Below, one piece after another: positions 1 to 6,208 of a DNA stretch of 7,916 bases (position 1 is the stretch's first letter; each line of letters starts with the position of its first letter). The stretch is taken from assembly GCA_946885605.1 (NCBI GenBank), contig CAMPGR010000152.1, positions 1 to 7,916 of the forward strand. The letters run 5' to 3'. A program made the position numbers and the translations under genes. The notes below the pieces were generated by a model, which was given only the letters and a program-made list of their open reading frames with translations, did no database searches and was not told the DNA's origin. The DNA is from an uncultured Pseudomonadota bacterium. GTDB lineage: Bacteria; Pseudomonadota; Gammaproteobacteria; Burkholderiales; SG8-41.

Positions 1-1076
1 CTCTTGCCCAGGTCGACGTTGGTGCCTTCCAGCCGGACGACCAGCGGAACCTTGAGGCTCACCTCGCGCGCGGCGGTGACGATGCCTTGGGCGATCACAT
101 CGCATTTCATGATGCCGCCGAAGATATTGACGAGTATCGCCTTGAGCCGCGGATTCCGCAGCATGATCTTGAAGGCTTCCGTCACCTTCTCGGTGGAAGC
201 GCCGCCGCCGACGTCGAGGAAATTCGCCGGGCTGCCGCCGTAGAGCTTGATGATGTCCATCGTCGCCATCGCAAGCCCCGCACCGTTGACGAGGCAGCCG
301 ATGTCCCCGTCCAGCGAGATGTACGACAGATCGTATTTTGACGCCTCCACCTCGGCCGGGTCTTCCTCGTCGAGATCGCGCATGGCTGCGATATCGGGGT
401 GGCGGAAGAGCGCGTTGTCGTCGAAGTTCATCTTGGCATCGAGCGCGAGCACGCGATCGTCGCCCGTCAGAATCAGCGGATTGATTTCAGCGAGCGAGGC
501 ATCGGTCTCGTCGAAAGCGCGATAGAGGCCCTTCAGGAAATCCCGGGCCTCACCGAGCGCCTTCTCCGGAATCCCGATCTTGCGCGCGATTTCCTCGGCC
601 TGCGCGTCGGTCAACCCGGCGAACGGGTCGATCGCGGCCTTGTGGATCTTCTCCGGCGTGCGGGCGGCGACCTCCTCGATATCCATGCCGCCTTCGCTGG
701 ATCCCATCAGCACGACGCGCTGGGAGCCGCGATCGACGACCATGCCGACGTAGAGCTCCTTCCGGATCTCGGCGCCTTCCTCGACGAGCAGGCGGCGGAC
801 TTTCTGTCCCTCGGGACCGGTCTGGGGCGTCTTGAGCTGCATGCCCAATATCTGGCTCGCATGCTGGCGCAATTCCTCCGGGGAGCGGGCAAGCTTGACG
901 CCACCGCCCTTGCCCCGGCCGCCGGCGTGGATCTGCGCCTTGACCACCCACACCTTGCCGCCCAGTTTCGCACCCGCTGCAACGGCTTCCTCCACACTGA
1001 AGCACGCGATGCCGCGCGGGGTGGCGACCCCGTATTGCCTGAGGATTTCCTTCGCCTGGTACTCGTGGATTTTCAT
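1..1076 (-). CDS. sucC: Succinyl-CoA synthetase (ADP-forming) beta subunit, 3' end cut by window edge
   Basis: The beta subunit of the TCA-cycle enzyme that interconverts succinyl-CoA and succinate with ATP formation; it works in the cytoplasm with the SucD alpha subunit. Reading the minus strand from the ATG at 1074-1076 gives 358 residues, starting [12 protein letters not shown], the conserved SucC start. An ATP-grasp domain is seen, with the basic/glycine-rich segment [14 protein letters not shown] at about residues 46-59, and N199 (AEINPL) and D213 (LDAKMN), which fall at the same numbers as the Mg ligands of E. coli SucC. The ligase domain has the helix region [10 protein letters not shown] (286-294), [10 protein letters not shown] (317-326) and GTNVDLGK at the edge. 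The family is about 388 residues, so roughly 30 C-terminal residues lie outside, where sucD would be expected. No strong Shine-Dalgarno sequence precedes the ATG; the start rests on protein conservation. Malate-CoA ligase subunit MtkA is a close relative and cannot be fully excluded. Confidence 0.95.
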   Translation of the reverse strand, partial: MKIHEYQAKEILRQYGVATPRGIACFSVEEAVAAGAKLGGKVWVVKAQIHAGGRGKGGGVKLARSPEELRQHASQILGMQLKTPQTGPEGQKVRRLLVEEGAEIRKELYVGMVVDRGSQRVVLMGSSEGGMDIEEVAARTPEKIHKAAIDPFAGLTDAQAEEIARKIGIPEKALGEARDFLKGLYRAFDETDASLAEINPLILTGDDRVLALDAKMNFDDNALFRHPDIAAMRDLDEEDPAEVEASKYDLSYISLDGDIGCLVNGAGLAMATMDIIKLYGGSPANFLDVGGGASTEKVTEAFKIMLRNPRLKAILVNIFGGIMKCDVIAQGIVTAAREVSLKVPLVVRLEGTNVDLGK

Positions 1077-1130
1077 TTATGGGACTGTCTGGAATGAATT
1101 TCTAGGAGCTGCGAGCCGGCAGAAACATGG

Positions 1131-1173
1131 AATGTATCCGCACGCCTTGCAACGAGCCTTGACCGCAGTCAAG
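1131..1173 (-). promoter_or_regulatory. Candidate class II FNR/ANR-type promoter of sucC
   Basis: A perfect palindrome CTTGAC-CGCA-GTCAAG lies at 1158-1173. Its core fits the FNR/ANR pattern TTGAY-N4-RTCAA. On the minus strand a -10-like hexamer TACATT (4 of 6 matches to TATAAT) lies at 1136-1131, predicting a transcription start near 1124. The palindrome centre (1165.5) is then about 41.5 bases upstream of that start, the position typical of class II activation by FNR/CRP-family proteins. The start would give sucC a leader of about 48 nt. No good -35 box accompanies this -10, as expected of an activator-dependent promoter. The assignment is inference from pattern and spacing. Confidence 0.42.
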
Positions 1174-1293
1174 TATTACCGAACCCTGAGCGCTACCCAC
1201 CGCGCAAACGCTGCGACCGCCCGTTTCATTCGATCCGCGATGCTTTTGCTCCGCTGAGCAGTAGGCGCAGTTGCCGCATCGCCCGCTGTGCCG

Positions 1294-1302
1294 AGTATAG
1301 CA
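1294..1302 (-). promoter_or_regulatory. Candidate extended -10 element upstream of sucC
   Basis: TGC followed by TATACT on the minus strand matches an extended -10 (TGn-TATAAT, 5 of 6). No -35 box is visible at normal spacing. Transcription from here would begin near 1287 and give sucC a leader of about 210 nt. Confidence 0.25.
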
Positions 1303-1491
1303 AGCGGCAGGTACGTGCCGTGTCGCGGACCCTCATGGCAACGGCAAAAGTTGTGCATCTTTGTTTACGCCCGGCACAGGCCTGGCACGCGCGACCCCTC
1401 TGGCATATTGCTAAGCAGCATGATGCAAGTAGCCGCTCCAGCCTCGGCTTGCGGTGGACTTAGAGTGAGCGCATACTCCGGAACGCCGGCG

Positions 1492-1522
1492 AAAAAAAAG
1501 CGCAACCCCGGAGGGTTGCGCT
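1492..1522 (-). terminator. Rho-independent terminator of the small RNA (and probably usp)
   Basis: On the minus strand GCGCAACCC and GGGTTGCGC form a perfect 9-bp stem (1521-1513 with 1508-1500), extendable by one A-U pair, closed by a UCCG loop of the stable C(UNCG)G class. Eight T residues (1499-1492) follow immediately. On the plus strand the A-run precedes the stem, so termination is directed to minus-strand transcripts only. Confidence 0.9.
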
Positions 1523-1585
1523 GAGTTTCCACCAAAGGAGGAGGTTTTGGAGGAGTGTGCCGACACTCGAACGAGCGTCAGCACG
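1492..1585 (-). ncRNA. Candidate anti-Shine-Dalgarno small RNA (betaproteobacterial toxic-sRNA-like)
   Basis: Three consecutive hairpins fill this stretch of the minus strand. Hairpin 1 (1584-1557) has a 12-bp stem with two G-U wobbles and a GUUC loop. Hairpin 2 (1550-1532) has stem CCAAA/UUUGG, extendable past a U-U mismatch, and loop ACCUCCUCC. Together with the following UUU this loop contains ACCUCCU and CCUCCUUU, both matching the 3' end of bacterial 16S rRNA, so the loop mimics the ribosome's anti-Shine-Dalgarno sequence. A second CUCC run lies in the linker between the hairpins. Hairpin 3 is a strong intrinsic terminator. A weak promoter places the start almost exactly at the foot of hairpin 1, giving an RNA of about 94 nt. 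Small RNAs with such loops would be expected to pair with Shine-Dalgarno sequences of mRNAs; from memory, a betaproteobacterial 'toxic small RNA' family with this design exists, but membership is untested. It could instead be, or also be, processed from the 3' end of the usp mRNA, which has no other clear terminator. Confidence 0.6.
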
Positions 1586-1591
1586 GGTGTA

Positions 1592-1620
1592 ATTCTGCCA
1601 CCCTCACGCCCTCCACGCAA
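1592..1620 (-). promoter_or_regulatory. Candidate promoter of the small RNA
   Basis: On the minus strand TTGCGT (1620-1615) and CAGAAT (1597-1592) are separated by 17 bases, matching the sigma70 consensus at 3 of 6 and 4 of 6 positions. The predicted start near 1585 coincides with the base of the first RNA hairpin (1584). The agreement in position is the main support; the boxes are weak. Confidence 0.4.
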
Positions 1621-1746
1621 GCCTTTTTGCTGCTTCGCAGTAAAATTATTCGAAGCCGAAAACTTAGAAAAACTTACTCGAAACGAATTTAGCTTTCGGA
1701 ACGCGGGCTTGCCGCGCCCGATGTGACCGCCAGCTTCCCGAGGCCG

Positions 1747-2187
1747 CTATCGCACGACGAGGACCGGCACGCGGGTATGCGTCAGCACCTTCCTGGTCTC
1801 GCTCCCGAGCAGCACGGCGGCGAGGCCCTTGCGCCCGTGCGAGGTCATGAGAATCAGGTCGCAGTTCTTGTTGTCCGCGGTCTTGAGGATGGCGTCGTAC
1901 GGGTGATCGCTGGTCTCGCACACGGTATCGCACGGCACCCCCGCTTCCTCCGCGGCCTTCCGTACGTATGCGAGGTAGCTCTCGGCGCGGGAACGTGCCT
2001 CCTCCTCGATCCGCTCCTCGGTGATGGGATCGAAGGCCCCCTCATAAGCGATGAGGAGATGGTAGTCGGGAATGACGTGTATGCCGGTGATGCGTCCCTG
2101 GTGCAGCTTCGCGAGCTCAACCCCCGCGCGCACCGCGCGCTGCGAGTTCTCCGAACCGTCCGTCGGTATCAGGATGTTCTTGAACAT
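1747..2187 (-). CDS. UspA-family universal stress protein
   Basis: A 146-residue single-domain UspA protein, a cytoplasmic nucleotide-binding Rossmann-like protein linked in this family to stress endurance. The start MFKNILIPTDGS is typical, with D10 at the usual adenine-binding position. The nucleotide loop TSHGRKGLAAVLLGS (115-129) fits G-2x-G-9x-G(S/T) except that the first Gly is Thr, common in proteobacterial members. The C-terminal strand VPVLVV ends the fold. The frame stays open upstream to 2472, but the start at 2187 is chosen because AGGAGG lies 4 bases before it and the family begins exactly there. It is divergent from the capA-type gene. No convincing terminator follows the stop at 1747, so transcripts may run into the small-RNA terminator about 230 bases downstream. 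Confidence 0.93.
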   Translation of the reverse strand: MFKNILIPTDGSENSQRAVRAGVELAKLHQGRITGIHVIPDYHLLIAYEGAFDPITEERIEEEARSRAESYLAYVRKAAEEAGVPCDTVCETSDHPYDAILKTADNKNCDLILMTSHGRKGLAAVLLGSETRKVLTHTRVPVLVVR

Positions 2188-2242
2188 CGGTCCTCCTCTC
2201 CGAAGGGCTAACGCCCGCTCCTGAAACGCGTCACTTTCTTCC

Positions 2243-2272
2243 ATTATTTGGACCCGGCGCAAAGCTTGTCGT
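2243..2272 (-). promoter_or_regulatory. Candidate promoter of usp
   Basis: On the minus strand ACGACA (2272-2267, 4 of 6) and AATAAT (2248-2243, 5 of 6) are 18 bases apart and would start transcription near 2236, about 49 nt before the usp ATG. A perfect TTGACA (2291-2286) lies further up but has only CAAGCT at 17 bases, so it is a poorer choice. Confidence 0.35.
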
Positions 2273-2356
2273 TCCTGTCCGGCACTGTCAAGCCCTATTT
2301 CGCCGACGACTCCCCTTAGAATATCCAAATCACTTCGTGAAGGGAAAGCAGCGATC

Positions 2357-3397
2357 ATGCGCCGACTGATGATATGCACCGGGGATGTCAATCTGATGAA
2401 GGTCACGGACCCGGAGGCCCCTTTCGCCCGCGTCAGCGCGCAATTGAAGGAGGCGGACCTCGTGTTCGGCAACCTCGAATGCTGCCTCTACCAGCCGCCG
2501 GCCGAGCGCTCGCTGATGGACGAAGGCTTCTACGTCCATCCCGACAGCGGCCGCGCCCTCTCCCTCGCCGGCTATCACCTCGTCGGCAACGCGAACAATG
2601 TCAACTTTGGCGCCGAGGCGATCCGCTCGTCCCTGGAGGCGCTGGACCGGCTCGGAATCGCTCATGTCGGCGCCGGGCTCAATCGCGAGCAGGCGCGCGC
2701 CCCCGTGATCCTGGAGCGCCGGGGGCTGCGCTTCGGCATCCTGCAACGGACCTCGGTCTACTGGCCGACCAATCATGAAGCCGGCGAGCATACGCCGGGC
2801 GTCGCGGCGCTGCGCGGGCATACCGCGTACCAGTTGCCGCTGCACAAGACGCGGCCGGAAATACCGCCGGCAAATCGCCCGGGCGTGCCGCCCGAAATCC
2901 TGACGTGGGCGGACCCGGCGTATCTCGCACAGTACCGCGAGGATATCGCGGCGCTGCGGAGAGAGGCCGATATCGTCGTCGCCTCGCACCACTGGGGCCT
3001 GCACGAGGAAGTGCTGCAGTACATGACCGAAATCGCACATGCCGCCATCGATTCCGGTGCGGACATCGTCGTCGGTCACGGTCCGCATTTCTCGCTGCCC
3101 GTCGAAGTCTACAAAGGCAAGCCCGTCTTCTACGGCTTGGGGAATTTCTCGTTCCACACCGGACACGGCGGCAGAAAGCACGGGGACTGGGTGGGCATGA
3201 TGGCGCGCGTCACGCTCGACGAGCGCCGCATCGAGAAGGTCGCTTTCCAGTTCGTGCGCCACAACGAGCAGAACGAGACGCTGCTGCGGACAATCCGGGA
3301 AGAGCCGGAGATGATCGCGAAGATCACCGAACGCAGCGCGAGCTTCGGCACGCGGCTCGTCGTCGATGGCGACGCGGCAGTAGTGCAGTTACCGTAG
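2357..3397 (+). CDS. CapA/PgsA-family metallophosphatase-like protein
   Basis: A 346-residue protein of the CapA family (bacterial capsule/poly-gamma-glutamate synthesis type, calcineurin-like phosphoesterase fold). Motifs in order: GDVNL with D10; GNLECCL with N39 and E41; GNANNVNFG (77-85); ASHHWGLHEE (209-218); GADIVVGHGPHFSLPVEVY (234-252) with H241 and H244; and GKPVFYGLGNFSF (254-266). These are the usual metal-site segments, except that the His of the common ANNH motif is Val here. No signal peptide or membrane segment is present, so it is probably cytoplasmic and perhaps not a capsule protein. An AGGGA lies 11 bases before the ATG, rather far. A TAGAAT -10-like box lies at 2317-2322 without a good -35. 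It ends 16 bases before the convergent enolase-superfamily gene. Substrate unknown. Confidence 0.87.
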   Translation: MRRLMICTGDVNLMKVTDPEAPFARVSAQLKEADLVFGNLECCLYQPPAERSLMDEGFYVHPDSGRALSLAGYHLVGNANNVNFGAEAIRSSLEALDRLGIAHVGAGLNREQARAPVILERRGLRFGILQRTSVYWPTNHEAGEHTPGVAALRGHTAYQLPLHKTRPEIPPANRPGVPPEILTWADPAYLAQYREDIAALRREADIVVASHHWGLHEEVLQYMTEIAHAAIDSGADIVVGHGPHFSLPVEVYKGKPVFYGLGNFSFHTGHGGRKHGDWVGMMARVTLDERRIEKVAFQFVRHNEQNETLLRTIREEPEMIAKITERSASFGTRLVVDGDAAVVQLP

Positions 3398-3413
3398 CGG
3401 CGCGCGCGCGACG

Positions 3414-4571
3414 TCAAATACCGCCCGGCTCGTCGGCGGGATGGCGTAGCTTGCGCAAATCGTAGCGTTTTCCGGGCACCTCGCCGAGCGCCTTCTCATC
3501 GAGCTCGATGCCTAGTCCCGGCGCCGTCGGCAGATCGATGTAGCCGTTCTTCGGCTTGAGCGGGTTCGGCGAGATACGGTCGCCGAACTCGACGAACGGC
3601 AGGAAATACTCCGTGATGATGAAGTTCGGCATGGTCGCCGACGCGTGCACCGTGGAGGCGAGCGCGACCACCGTGGAGTTGTAATTGTGCGGGGAGACGG
3701 CGACGAGAAACGGCTCCGCCATCGCCGCGATCTCCTTCAACTCGAGGATGCCGCCGCAGCACGCGACGTCCGGATTGAGAATATCGGCCGCGCGCTTCTC
3801 CAGTAACGGCCGGAAGCCGGTCTTCGTGTAGGTCGCCTCGCCGATCACCATCGGCACGCCGATCTCCCGCCGAATATGCGCGAGCTCGTCCGGGTATTCC
3901 GCCTGGCACGACTCCTCCATCCAGTAGAGCCCGAACTCCGCGAGCCGCTTATCGAGGCGGATGGCGTGCATCGGCGCGAGCCGGCGATGCTGGTCGATGA
4001 GGATATCGACGTCGGGACCGACGGCTTCGCGCACGGCTTTCACCACCGCAATCGCACGCGCCTCGTGCTCCTTGGGGATGTAGGTGCGCCAGGGTGCCGG
4101 CAACGGATCCAGCTTGAGCGCGGTCCATCCCTGCGCCACGACCTTCTCGGCGGCGCGCGCGTAGTCCGCAGGCGTCTTGAGACCGTAGCTCCAGCCGTTG
4201 GCATAGACACGGATCTTGTCGCGGCAGCGTCCCCCGAGGAGGTTGTAAACCGGCTGCTTGCACGCCTTGCCGACGATGTCCCACAGCGCCTGCTCGATGC
4301 CGCTCACCGCGCAGAAGAGCTCCACCGAGCCGCGGCGCGCGGCGTAGTCGTCGAATGCAAACTGGGTGAAATGCTTGATGTCGAAGGGACTCCGTCCGAC
4401 GACATACGGCCCGAGCGCTTCCAACTGCGCGACGACCGGCCGGTCGCGGTCGTACTGCGAGTACGCTTCGCCCCAGCCGTGGATGCCTTCGTCGGTTTCG
4501 ACCTTGACGAAGATGAGATTCTTGCGCCACCCGGGATGCACGGTATAGCTCTTGACGTTCGTTATTTTCAC
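3414..4571 (-). CDS. Enolase-superfamily (mandelate racemase/galactonate dehydratase-like) enzyme
   Basis: A 385-residue protein of the mandelate racemase/muconate lactonizing enzyme family; the start (MKITNVKSYT) and the overall spacing recall D-galactonate dehydratase. Such enzymes abstract a proton alpha to a carboxylate and usually dehydrate or epimerise acid sugars in the cytoplasm. The N-terminal capping domain is followed by the barrel with metal ligands D193 (LIDQHRR), E219 (YWMEES) and E245 (VIGEATY). H195, two residues after the first ligand, matches the dehydratase D-x-H pattern, and H295 (SPHNYN) with D268 (LNPDVA) forms the catalytic His-Asp pair. The usual EEP triplet is EES here. 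The start codon is GTG (4571-4569), preceded by a weak AAAGG. No sugar transporter or regulator is in view to indicate the substrate, so an exact reaction is not assigned. Confidence 0.9.
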   Translation of the reverse strand: MKITNVKSYTVHPGWRKNLIFVKVETDEGIHGWGEAYSQYDRDRPVVAQLEALGPYVVGRSPFDIKHFTQFAFDDYAARRGSVELFCAVSGIEQALWDIVGKACKQPVYNLLGGRCRDKIRVYANGWSYGLKTPADYARAAEKVVAQGWTALKLDPLPAPWRTYIPKEHEARAIAVVKAVREAVGPDVDILIDQHRRLAPMHAIRLDKRLAEFGLYWMEESCQAEYPDELAHIRREIGVPMVIGEATYTKTGFRPLLEKRAADILNPDVACCGGILELKEIAAMAEPFLVAVSPHNYNSTVVALASTVHASATMPNFIITEYFLPFVEFGDRISPNPLKPKNGYIDLPTAPGLGIELDEKALGEVPGKRYDLRKLRHPADEPGGI

Positions 4572-4611
4572 GGCGGGCCTTTGGAAGAAAAGGAGCGAGA
4601 GAGCGGAGCCG

Positions 4612-4641
4612 AATCTATTCCGCTGCGGTTGACAGTGTCAA
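4612..4641 (-). promoter_or_regulatory. Candidate promoter of the enolase-superfamily gene
   Basis: On the minus strand a perfect -35 box TTGACA (4641-4636) and TAGATT (4617-4612, 4 of 6) are 18 bases apart. Transcription would begin near 4605, about 34 nt before the GTG start. The -35 box forms one arm of the palindrome at 4629-4641. Confidence 0.45.
4629..4641. promoter_or_regulatory. Palindromic operator candidate TTGACA-G-TGTCAA
   Basis: A perfect 13-bp palindrome in the 143-bp region between the divergent enolase-superfamily and dienelactone hydrolase genes. It overlaps the -35 box of the former and lies about 20 bases upstream of the -10 of the latter, so one bound regulator could affect both. 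The half-sites resemble FNR half-sites but are 3 rather than 4 bases apart, arguing against FNR; the regulator family is unknown. Confidence 0.4.
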
Positions 4642-4657
4642 GCCAGGCGCCCCCCGA

Positions 4658-4666
4658 TGCTATAAT
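4658..4666 (+). promoter_or_regulatory. Extended -10 promoter of the dienelactone hydrolase gene
   Basis: TGC directly followed by a perfect TATAAT (4661-4666) forms an extended -10 element. The -35 region is poor, as is usual for extended -10 promoters. Transcription would start near 4673, about 42 nt before the ATG. Confidence 0.6.
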
Positions 4667-4714
4667 TTTTCGCCCGTCTGCAATACCCATTCAATCCATC
4701 GAGAGGAGCGCAAC

Positions 4715-5587
4715 ATGACTGAATCCGTTCTGCGCGGCGTGTTTCCGCAACCCGAGAAAAGCCTGCGCGATCTGGTCACTTCGCTGCTGCACCAGGGATT
4801 CGCGAAGAGCGTGCAGCCGATCGCTTCGACGACCATCACGACCGACGAGCAGGGACTCGTCGCCGGCGAAGTGAAGGTGAACACCATGACGGGCGCCGTG
4901 CCCGCGTATCGCGCGCATCCCGACAAGAGCGGAAAATTCCCCGTGGTGCTCGTGGTGCAGGAGATCTTCGGCGTGCACGAGCACATCAAGGACGTGTGCC
5001 GGCGGCTCGCCAAGCTCGGCTATTTCGCGATCACGGTGGAGCTCTACTACCGGCAGGGCGACGTGACCAAATTTACCGACAACCAGGAGATCTTCGCGAA
5101 AGTGGTGAACCACGTGCCGGACAGCCAGGTCATGTCCGATCTCGACAGCGCAGTGGTCTATGCGGAATCCACCGGGCGCGCCGATACATCACGCCTCGGC
5201 GTGACCGGCTTCTGCTGGGGCGGGCGCATCACATGGACGTACTGCGTGCACAATCCGAAAGTCAAGGCGGGTGTCGCGTGGTACGGCAGGCTCGTTGCAC
5301 CGAGCAAGTCGGCGTTGCAGCCGGCTTATCCGGTGGATCTCGCGCCGCACCTCAAGGTGCCCGTGCTCGGACTGTACGGCGGCGAAGACGCGAGCATTCC
5401 CGTGGCGCACGTCGAGCAGATGCGCGCGGCGCTTAAAGCGGCCGGCAATACGGCTTCCGAGATCGTCGTCTACGACGGCGCGCCGCACGCGTTCTACGCC
5501 GACTACCGCCCGAGTTATCGCAAGGAAGCGGCGGAAGACGGCTGGAAGCGCATGCAGGCGTGGTTCAAGCAGCACGGCGTCACGTAG
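4715..5587 (+). CDS. Dienelactone hydrolase family protein (YsgA-like)
   Basis: A 290-residue alpha/beta hydrolase of the dienelactone hydrolase family. In the classic family members the enzyme opens dienelactone to maleylacetate in chloroaromatic breakdown; many paralogues have other or unknown substrates. The catalytic triad is C167 in GFCWGGRITW, D225 in YGGEDASIP and H258 in PHAFYADYRPSY; E83 in VQEIFGVHEHI fits the Glu that steers the Cys. The segments around all three closely resemble my recollection of E. coli YsgA. The N-terminus carries about 25 more residues than that protein, not signal-like. GAGAGGAG (4701-4708) precedes the ATG at good spacing, which supports this start. No terminator is evident after the stop, where a gene remnant begins at once. 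Physiological substrate unknown. Confidence 0.92.
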   Translation: MTESVLRGVFPQPEKSLRDLVTSLLHQGFAKSVQPIASTTITTDEQGLVAGEVKVNTMTGAVPAYRAHPDKSGKFPVVLVVQEIFGVHEHIKDVCRRLAKLGYFAITVELYYRQGDVTKFTDNQEIFAKVVNHVPDSQVMSDLDSAVVYAESTGRADTSRLGVTGFCWGGRITWTYCVHNPKVKAGVAWYGRLVAPSKSALQPAYPVDLAPHLKVPVLGLYGGEDASIPVAHVEQMRAALKAAGNTASEIVVYDGAPHAFYADYRPSYRKEAAEDGWKRMQAWFKQHGVT

Positions 5588-5591
5588 TTGA

Positions 5592-5805
5592 CGCGTCCTT
5601 ACATTCCTGGGTGCTCTTTTCGAATCGTTGTGGCCACAGGAACCACGAAACCGTGTGATCAAGTACTGGTTAACTAGTCTTCAGTTTGCAAAATCGCCGT
5701 CGGACATGGCTCGCGCCCTCGACCGCTCTTCGACTTGAAGTTTCCCAACGACAGCGAAGTGGAAGAGCCGGAAGACGCTGTAGATGAAATCAACGCTTTT
5801 TTTGT
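5592..5805 (+). pseudogene. Frameshifted remnant upstream of, and probably once joined to, the HEPN-like ORF
   Basis: This stretch has no start codon with a ribosome binding site, yet reads as protein in two successive frames. Bases 5592-5735 read in the frame of the downstream ORF and include FESLWPQEPRNR and LQFAKSPSDMARALDRS before a TGA at 5736-5738. From 5729 the frame one base earlier continues with FDLKFPNDSEVEEPEDAVDE and ends INAFF at a run of seven T (5797-5803). Removing one T there would join this segment directly to LYGSYKAIEHELV of the downstream ORF. The two shifts compensate, returning to the starting frame. This suggests the C-terminal part of a longer gene broken by one lost and one gained base, with the N-terminal part missing. 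Sequencing or assembly errors could also cause it; chance open frames remain possible. Confidence 0.45.
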
Positions 5806-6146
5806 ACGGGTCATATAAGGCGATCGAGCATGAACTTGTTAAGCGATACCGTGACGCATGTAAGGGCTTTGGTCACTGCGACGCAAACGGAAAGGTAACA
5901 CTTGGCAATGTAGTCCACTTCCTAAAGACCGCGGTTCGAGGGGATGCAGGGCATGAAAGGGTGCTTAAACAAACCGGGAAGCCCGTCCCGGACCAGAAAC
6001 TGGTGAAACGGCTTGACGAGTTCAGCCAAGCATTCCGCAATACCGCAGCTCATCCTACCGAATTCCCGCTGGAAAGGTTGGACAAAATGCGTAAAGCACT
6101 TTTCCCGAACCGACTGCTTCGTGATATTGCAGACGCACTTTTGTAG
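5784..6146 (+). CDS. HEPN-like hypothetical protein (probably C-terminal fragment of a broken gene)
   Basis: A 120-residue ORF with no clear family name. It is helical and charged, and near the C-terminus has FRNTAAHP (84-91): R85-N86-xxx-H90 fits the R-x4-H motif of HEPN domains with the usual polar residue after Arg. HEPN proteins are often RNases of toxin-antitoxin or defence systems; that this one is active is only inference. The ATG at 5784 follows an in-frame TAG and lacks a good ribosome binding site, while the sequence upstream in neighbouring frames looks like the same protein, so this is probably a fragment rather than a complete gene. The base composition is visibly less GC-rich than the surrounding metabolic genes. 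It is followed by the oppositely oriented hicBA pair. Confidence 0.5.
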   Translation: MKSTLFLYGSYKAIEHELVKRYRDACKGFGHCDANGKVTLGNVVHFLKTAVRGDAGHERVLKQTGKPVPDQKLVKRLDEFSQAFRNTAAHPTEFPLERLDKMRKALFPNRLLRDIADALL

Positions 6147-6208
6147 TAAGCCCGCATACCACCGGTCTCGAGCATACGCCCCATGCGAGGGAGCTGTTGA
6201 ACATTCCC

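Larger units (their letters stand above)
1077..1491. other. Gene-free leader region of sucC
   Basis: About 415 bases between the sucC start and the terminator of the upstream RNA. The short open frames here have no ribosome binding site and no recognisable sequence, so I call no gene. On the minus strand it holds an extended -10 element (TGC-TATACT at 1302-1294) that could start a long leader, and nearer the gene the FNR-like palindrome and -10 described separately. No tRNA or riboswitch structure was recognised. Confidence 0.6.

Noticed and set aside
1176..1358. 60-codon ORF on the minus strand in the sucC leader, ending in a cationic 17-residue stretch
   Set aside because: No ribosome binding site, no recognisable sequence, and it lies over the proposed leader; length is within chance for GC-rich DNA.
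1371..1386. Sigma54-like -24/-12 pattern on the plus strand
   Set aside because: Two conserved positions differ and the downstream plus strand has no gene.
1411..1620. 69-codon minus-strand ORF
   Set aside because: It runs through the three hairpins and terminator of the small RNA, and its translation has no protein-like character.
1534..1689. Plus-strand AAAGGAGGAGG followed by a GTG-started frame of about 45 codons
   Set aside because: The purine run is fully explained as the complement of the anti-Shine-Dalgarno loop; the predicted peptide has no family resemblance and no promoter.
1704..1720. CGGGC/GCCCG hairpin after usp
   Set aside because: Only 5 bp, 7-base loop and no T-run on either strand, so not credible as a terminator.
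2188..2472. N-terminal extension of the usp frame to an upstream ATG
   Set aside because: It would run through the promoter region and into the divergent capA-type gene; the internal ATG has a strong ribosome binding site and matches the family start.
2330..3262. 310-codon ORF antisense to the capA-type gene
   Set aside because: It mirrors the codon-biased coding strand in GC-rich DNA and shows no protein family features.
3398..3413. Alternating GC run between two convergent stop codons
   Set aside because: Short, no stem-loop with T-run; probably only base composition.
3876..4718. 280-codon ORF antisense to the enolase-superfamily gene
   Set aside because: It is a shadow of a strongly conserved gene on the other strand and runs through its promoter.
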